Source: Thermoplasmata archaeon
Lineage (GTDB): Archaea; Thermoplasmatota; Thermoplasmata; Lutacidiplasmatales; UBA184
Reading direction: 5' to 3'
Length of the DNA: 64,000 bases
Assembly: GCA_022750195.1 (NCBI GenBank)
Contig: JAKIWE010000001.1
Coordinates: 1,052,672 to 1,116,671, forward strand
The position numbers and the translations under genes are program-made. Under the pieces are notes generated by a model. It searched no databases and had not been told where the DNA came from. It saw only the letters and a program-made list of their open reading frames with translations. Below are positions 60,098-64,000 of this stretch, in pieces (position 1 is the first letter of the stretch; the number at the start of each line of letters is the position of its first letter).

Positions 60098-61315
60098 ATG
60101 CCTCTCCGGCTTCGCGACTCGCTCACCGGTCGGGACCGGTCGATCCACCGGAACCCCCGGCGACCGCTCCGTATGTACATCTGCGGCCCGACGGTGTACG
60201 CTCCCGCCCACGTCGGACACGCTCGCACCTACCTGTTCTTCGATGTCCTTCGCCGGGCGATCGAGGCGGCCGAGATCCCCCTCCACCACGCGATGAACAT
60301 CACGGACGTCGAGGACAAGATCTTCGCGCGCGCGGCCGACCTCCGGGTCGACTGGCGGACGTTGGCGCGTCGCGAGGAGCGGAACTTTTGGGCGGACATG
60401 CGACGGTTGGACGTCCTTGCCCCGGACGTCGCACCCCGCTCGAGCGAACACATCGCGGAGATCCGAGAGGTCGTGCGGGCCCTCGAGCGTCGGGGCCGTG
60501 CGGTCCAGCGCGAGGACGCCTTCTACTACAAACCCCCTCGAACGCCCGACGCTCGGAACTTCCCGGTGGGGGAGGCGTTCGCCCGGCACGTCGTCCCCGA
60601 GCCGGGGATCGATTCCTCGGCCGACTCGGACGAGGCCCGGGAGTTCGTCGTCTGGAAGCGGCAGGAACCCCCCGCGCCGTCCTGGCCCAGTCCTTGGGGC
60701 GCCGGCGTGCCGGGATGGCACCTCGAATGCTACGCGATGGCCGAGCGGCACCTCGGGCTCCCGGTCGACCTGCACGGAGGCGGGGTCGACCTGATCTTCC
60801 CGCACCACTACGCGGAGAACGAGCTGGCGCTGACCCTTCGGGGCCAGCGGTTCGCGGGGTGCTACCTGCACACCGGTTTCGTGACGGAGGGCGGCTCGAA
60901 GATGTCGAAGTCCCGCGGCTCCCTCGTCACGATCCGCTCCAGTGTCGAAGAGTATGGAAAGGAGGCGCTTCGGTGGTACCTCCTCGCGTTGCCGTACAAC
61001 CTCTCGGTCGAGTGGAACCCGGTCGAGGCGGAGCGGGCGCGCAACGAGTGGGTGCGCCTCCGCGAGGTCTGTCGGGCCTCCCTGCCCCTCGGGGCCGGCG
61101 GCGGCGTACCGATGCGGGAACTGAAGCGTCTCGTCCACGACGTGCACGCGGACATTCTGAACCACCTGGCCACGAACCGTGCGTACGACCGGCTCCGGGG
61201 CTGGCTCTACCGGCTGGACCTGGCCCCGGACGGTCGGTTGCCGCGGGGTTCGCTCCGCGAGGCGCGCGCGCTGTACGCGCGCCTCGACCGTCTCCTCGCC
61301 CTCGGACTGAGCTGA
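60098..61315 (+). CDS. cysS: Cysteinyl-tRNA synthetase, short form
   Basis: A 405-residue class I synthetase. The zinc ligands of CysRS are present (C in YICGPTVY, C in GWHLECYAM, H in FPHHYAENELA), with the HIGH motif as PAHVGHARTY, NITDVEDKI, and KMSKS in GSKMSKSRGSL. Bacterial and archaeal CysRS are usually near 460-480 residues; the C-terminal anticodon-binding part is shortened here. ATG 60098 is fixed by the TATA box; the longer frame upstream is antisense to the peroxiredoxin gene. A CysRS-like ligase is the less likely alternative. Confidence 0.9.
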   Translation: MPLRLRDSLTGRDRSIHRNPRRPLRMYICGPTVYAPAHVGHARTYLFFDVLRRAIEAAEIPLHHAMNITDVEDKIFARAADLRVDWRTLARREERNFWADMRRLDVLAPDVAPRSSEHIAEIREVVRALERRGRAVQREDAFYYKPPRTPDARNFPVGEAFARHVVPEPGIDSSADSDEAREFVVWKRQEPPAPSWPSPWGAGVPGWHLECYAMAERHLGLPVDLHGGGVDLIFPHHYAENELALTLRGQRFAGCYLHTGFVTEGGSKMSKSRGSLVTIRSSVEEYGKEALRWYLLALPYNLSVEWNPVEAERARNEWVRLREVCRASLPLGAGGGVPMRELKRLVHDVHADILNHLATNRAYDRLRGWLYRLDLAPDGRLPRGSLREARALYARLDRLLALGLS

Positions 61316-61341
61316 ACGTCGGTCGGTCTCCGGCCCCGCGT

Positions 61342-62547
61342 CTACGGTTCGCGGCGGTCGACGATCAGACTGAGGCCGTTCCCGCCGCCCATGCAGAGGG
61401 TGGCGAGACCGAGCCGTCCGTGGGTCCGGTGGAGCTCGTGGACCAGGGTGACCACGATCCGCGCCCCGCTGCAGCCGATGGGGTGACCGAGCGCGACGGC
61501 GCCCCCGTGGACGTTGAACTGCTTGTCGGTGAATCCGAACGCCCGCTGGACGGCGATCGAGGCGGAGGCGAACGCTTCGTTGTGCTCGACGCGGTCGAAG
61601 TCGGTCGGGGCGAGACCGACCCTCTCGAGGTGCCGGCGGACCGTCGGGATCGGCGCCTCCATCACCCGGGAGGGGTGGGTGCCACCGACCGCACCGCTAT
61701 GGAACCAGGCGAGGGGGGTCCAGGATCGGCGGGCGACCTCCGCCTCGCTCGCGAGCAGGAGCGCGGCCGCCCCGTCGGAGAGCTGGGAGGAGTTGCCGGC
61801 GGTAAGGACGCCGTCCCGCTTGAACGACGGACGCAAGGCGGCGAGCGTCTCCAGCGACGTGTTGCCCCGAGGTCCCTCGTCGGCGCTGAGACCTTTGGCC
61901 CCCGGCGTGAGCCCGGCCGGGACGGGCGTGAGCTCGTCGTTGAACGTGCCGTTCGCGATCGCCTGCGCCGCGGCCCGATGGCTTCGGACGGCGAACGCGT
62001 CGACCTCCTCGCGCGTGAGGTGAAGCTCCTCGGCGATCCGTTCCCCGGTGAGCCCCATGTGCTCGTGCTCGCCGTAGGCGTCGGTCAGCGCGTCTCGGAG
62101 CATCGAGTCCTCCAGGGTCTGGCTGCCGTACCGAACGCCCCAACGCGCGCGACCGGTGACGAGGTAGGGAGCGCTCGACATGCTCTCCATCCCTCCGGCG
62201 ACCACCAGGTCGAACTCGCCGGAGCGGATCTCAGCGGCGGCGAGGTGGATCGCTTTCATGCCCGAGCCACAGACCATGTTCACCGTGACCGCCCCGGAGG
62301 TGTCCGGGATGCTGGCGCCTCGGAGCACCTGCCGGGCCGGGTTCTGGCCGGTGCCGGCCTGAATGCAGTGCCCGAACACGACCTCGGGGATCTCGGTCGG
62401 GGTGACCTTCGCGCGCTCGAGCAGCTCGCGCGTGACGAGAGCGCCCAGGTCGACGGCCGGAGTGAGCTTGAGGGCGCCGCCGTACTTGCCGATCGGGGTG
62501 CGGACCGCCGCGACGATCGCGACGCGCGGGCCCGGCGGTGTGGTCAC
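61342..62547 (-). CDS. Acetyl-CoA acetyltransferase (AtoB/FadA-type thiolase)
   Basis: A 401-residue thiolase of the bacterial biosynthetic/degradative class, distinct from the SCP-x type elsewhere in the window. All catalytic motifs are intact: C93 in NMVCGSGMKAI, HNEAFAS, ALGHPIGCSGAR and LCMGGGNG. It condenses two acetyl-CoA or cleaves 3-oxoacyl-CoA. It could supply acetoacetyl-CoA if the thiolase in the mevalonate operon is inactive (inference). It lies directly downstream of PCNA on the same strand; GTG start. Confidence 0.94.
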   Translation of the reverse strand: MTTPPGPRVAIVAAVRTPIGKYGGALKLTPAVDLGALVTRELLERAKVTPTEIPEVVFGHCIQAGTGQNPARQVLRGASIPDTSGAVTVNMVCGSGMKAIHLAAAEIRSGEFDLVVAGGMESMSSAPYLVTGRARWGVRYGSQTLEDSMLRDALTDAYGEHEHMGLTGERIAEELHLTREEVDAFAVRSHRAAAQAIANGTFNDELTPVPAGLTPGAKGLSADEGPRGNTSLETLAALRPSFKRDGVLTAGNSSQLSDGAAALLLASEAEVARRSWTPLAWFHSGAVGGTHPSRVMEAPIPTVRRHLERVGLAPTDFDRVEHNEAFASASIAVQRAFGFTDKQFNVHGGAVALGHPIGCSGARIVVTLVHELHRTHGRLGLATLCMGGGNGLSLIVDRREP

Positions 62548-62600
62548 GCCGGAGAAGAGCGGGGCGGCGTTCTTCAGCGTATCGCCCCGAACCGACGGGG

Positions 62601-63338
62601 CTAGTCTTCCTCGACGCGCGGCGCGAGCAGGAACCGGCCCTCGCCCTTCCCGCCGGCGACGCTGAACTCGATCTTCAGGGGGTACTCGTTCCCGACGTGA
62701 AGGGTCACCGCGTCGCTCGAAGTGATCGATTTGACCATGCTCGAGAAGAAATCGAGCGGGTACATGCTCTTGACCGTCTCCTTGACCTCGAGCTTCGTGA
62801 GGTTCTCCTTCTGCAGTCGCATGTCGACGCGGTCCGTCTCGCCTTCACTGTGGAGGACGAAGGAGTCCGGTTCGAGCGTGATGGTGACGTGGTCGCTGAT
62901 GCTCTCGCTCCCGCGGATCCCCTGGCGGAGCTCGTCCATCTTCACGACGACCATCGCTGGGGGCGTGACGTTCGGGACCTTCGGGTCGGTGATCCCGGCG
63001 GGATCGACGACGGCCATGTGCCGGGTGACCTTGCCGACCTTGATCACCAGGCGGTTCTTGCCACCGTCGTACTGGAGGTCGATCTCGTCCCCCGGCTTTG
63101 AGAGCCTAAGGACCTCCTTGAACTTCTCCACGTCGACGCCGATCTCCGTCGGCTCGCCGGTGAACTCCTCGAAGGCGCCCTTGTTGAGGTGGAGGACCAG
63201 CATCGCGACGTGGGACGGGTCCACCGCCTTCACTTCGACGCCGTCCTTCGAGACGCTCAGCTTGACCTCGGAAACGAGCGTGGAGATGACCTCCACGAGC
63301 TCGCGGAGGACCTCCATTTTCATCCGTGCTTTGAACAT
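62601..63338 (-). CDS. pcn: DNA polymerase sliding clamp PCNA
   Basis: A 245-residue PCNA forming the trimeric clamp for replicative polymerases. FKARMKMEVLRELVEVISTL, VKAVDPSHVAMLVLHLNKGA and the interdomain GITDPKVPNVTPPAMVVVKM are typical, and the C-terminus ends GRFLLAPRVEED. Length is normal. ATG is about 38 bases after a TATA box (63374-63380 region), so a short leader is likely. Its codon use is less GC-extreme than the neighbours. Confidence 0.96.
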   Translation of the reverse strand: MFKARMKMEVLRELVEVISTLVSEVKLSVSKDGVEVKAVDPSHVAMLVLHLNKGAFEEFTGEPTEIGVDVEKFKEVLRLSKPGDEIDLQYDGGKNRLVIKVGKVTRHMAVVDPAGITDPKVPNVTPPAMVVVKMDELRQGIRGSESISDHVTITLEPDSFVLHSEGETDRVDMRLQKENLTKLEVKETVKSMYPLDFFSSMVKSITSSDAVTLHVGNEYPLKIEFSVAGGKGEGRFLLAPRVEED

Positions 63339-63372
63339 CGAACGACCTTGGGGCGCGGCTACACTCGACCCC

Positions 63373-63380
63373 CTTAAAGG
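63373..63380 (-). promoter_or_regulatory. TATA box of PCNA gene
   Basis: Minus-strand CCTTTAAG about 38 bases before the ATG at 63338. The rest of the 63381-63622 spacer shows no gene, and no clear TATA box for the rightward gene was found. Confidence 0.5.
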
Positions 63381-63622
63381 CTTGGCGAGAACTCGAACGG
63401 TGTCCCGAAGACGTATTGCCGCCCGCGTGGCCCCAGCTCCCGAGTTCCCTCATGCTCCCCGGTCGAGCGAGCTACGTTCTCGTCGTTCCCACGCGAGTTC
63501 GAGGGGTTTGACGATGGGTCGCGATCCGTTCCTCGAGGGGTCCGCTTCAGGAGGGCCGGGCCGGCGTACCGGCCGCCCTCCTCCTCTCCCCGGGACGCGA
63601 CGCCGAGCCCCAAGGTGAGACC

Positions 63623-64000
63623 GTGACGGTCCTCGCGTACTTGGCCGACTCGAACGCGGGCTACGTGCTTTCGTTCCGGGCCCTCGTGACAGGTCTACCT
63701 CCGGGGGGCGTCGTCCTCGACCGGACCTACTTCTACCCGACCGGGGGCGGCCAACCTTGCGACCGGGGTACCATCGAGCTCGACGGCGTGCGGTACCCGG
63801 TCGTGGAGGTCTCCAAGACCGGACCGTCCGTGATCCACCGTCTGGGACGACCTTCCGGCCGCTCCTCGACCGCGCCCGGCCTCCGTATCGGCGCCGAGGT
63901 GACGGGCGAGATCGATGGGGCGCGCCGAGCGGCGCACCGCCAAGCGCATACGGCCCAACACCTCCTGAGCGCTCGCATCTTCGCCCTCACTCGTCTGCGG
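63623..64000 (+). CDS. AlaX-like alanyl-tRNA editing protein, 3' end cut by window edge
   Basis: The first 126 codons of a protein with the AlaX/AlaRS editing-domain marks: FYPTGGGQPCDRG near residue 38 and the metal-binding HRQAHTAQHLLSA near 110 (HxxxH). These enzymes hydrolyse mischarged Ser- or Gly-tRNA-Ala, or form part of larger editing proteins. GTG start. The missing 3' part would show whether it is AlaX-M/L size or another family member. Confidence 0.88.
   Translation, partial: MTVLAYLADSNAGYVLSFRALVTGLPPGGVVLDRTYFYPTGGGQPCDRGTIELDGVRYPVVEVSKTGPSVIHRLGRPSGRSSTAPGLRIGAEVTGEIDGARRAAHRQAHTAQHLLSARIFALTRLR

Noticed and set aside
1-64000. CRISPR arrays, insertion sequences, integrase sites or phage genes
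   Set aside because: No regularly spaced repeats, transposase-like proteins or terminal repeats were seen; the window reads as core chromosome.

Overview
The window is a GC-rich (roughly two-thirds G+C) archaeal chromosome segment. Archaeal markers include the universal S10/spc-type ribosomal protein cluster in archaeal order (with S4e, L32e, L19e and RNase P Rpp29), PCNA, an Lsm protein, TiaS, an archaeosine radical-SAM enzyme, CTP-type riboflavin kinase, Cbf5, HMG-CoA synthase with its DUF35 partner, and TATA boxes of the form TTAAA/TTATA about 25-30 bases before start codons, many apparently leaderless. Bacterial-type DnaK, two-subunit ferredoxin-dependent oxidoreductase and the gene set as a whole fit a high-GC member of the Thermoplasmata (Thermoplasmatota); this placement is inference, not a computed phylogeny. 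No CRISPR array, insertion sequence, rRNA or prophage was seen.

Layout. 1-5.8 kb (minus): a 2-oxoacid chain-elongation operon (isopropylmalate/homocitrate synthase type, aconitase-type large and small subunits, beta-decarboxylating dehydrogenase) that runs on by 4-base overlaps into a thiolase and a DUF35 protein cut by the window edge. 6.0-9.6 kb (plus): divergent 2-oxoacid:ferredoxin oxidoreductase and a secreted EF-hand-like protein. 9.6-14.7 kb: TiaS, a hairpin-rich non-coding stretch, HtpX, a zinc-ribbon helical protein, HisRS. 14.6-18.3 kb (minus): CDIN1/TPD-type nuclease, NAD synthetase, RaSEA, RibK, Lsm. 18.4-26.0 kb: citrate synthase, DnaK, a membrane protein, M20 amidohydrolase, cysteine desulfurase, PAC2 chaperone. 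26.1-30.5 kb: tRNA-Ala, an HTH regulator, then the mevalonate-entry operon (HMG-CoA synthase, thiolase homologue, DUF35) and a DUF835 protein. 30.5-36.3 kb: glycosyltransferase, unknown zinc-ribbon protein, tRNA-Arg, DUF99, DUF2203, threonine dehydratase. 36.5-53.4 kb: ribosomal cluster L3 to L15, interrupted on the opposite strand by a HIT protein, then SecY, an Oxa1-like DUF106 protein, CMP kinase and Cbf5. 53.4-59.1 kb: MMPL transporter, two-HTH Lrp-like regulator and MFS exporter. 59.2-64 kb: peroxiredoxin, stand-alone RAM domain, short CysRS, biosynthetic-type thiolase, PCNA and the start of an AlaX-like editing protein.

The strongest unusual signal is that both tRNA genes in the window (Ala-GGC and Arg-UCU) are interrupted inside the T-loop, at the same place (between positions 59 and 60), by 35-36 base introns that fold with the exons into a bulge-helix-bulge with exact three-base bulges. 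Next in interest: a thiolase homologue in the mevalonate operon that has lost its nucleophilic cysteine and other active-site residues; a thiolase/DUF35 pair welded to a 2-oxoacid elongation operon; a densely hairpinned non-coding stretch before htpX; and a ribosomal protein S5 with a 55-residue Arg/Gly/Pro-rich tail.
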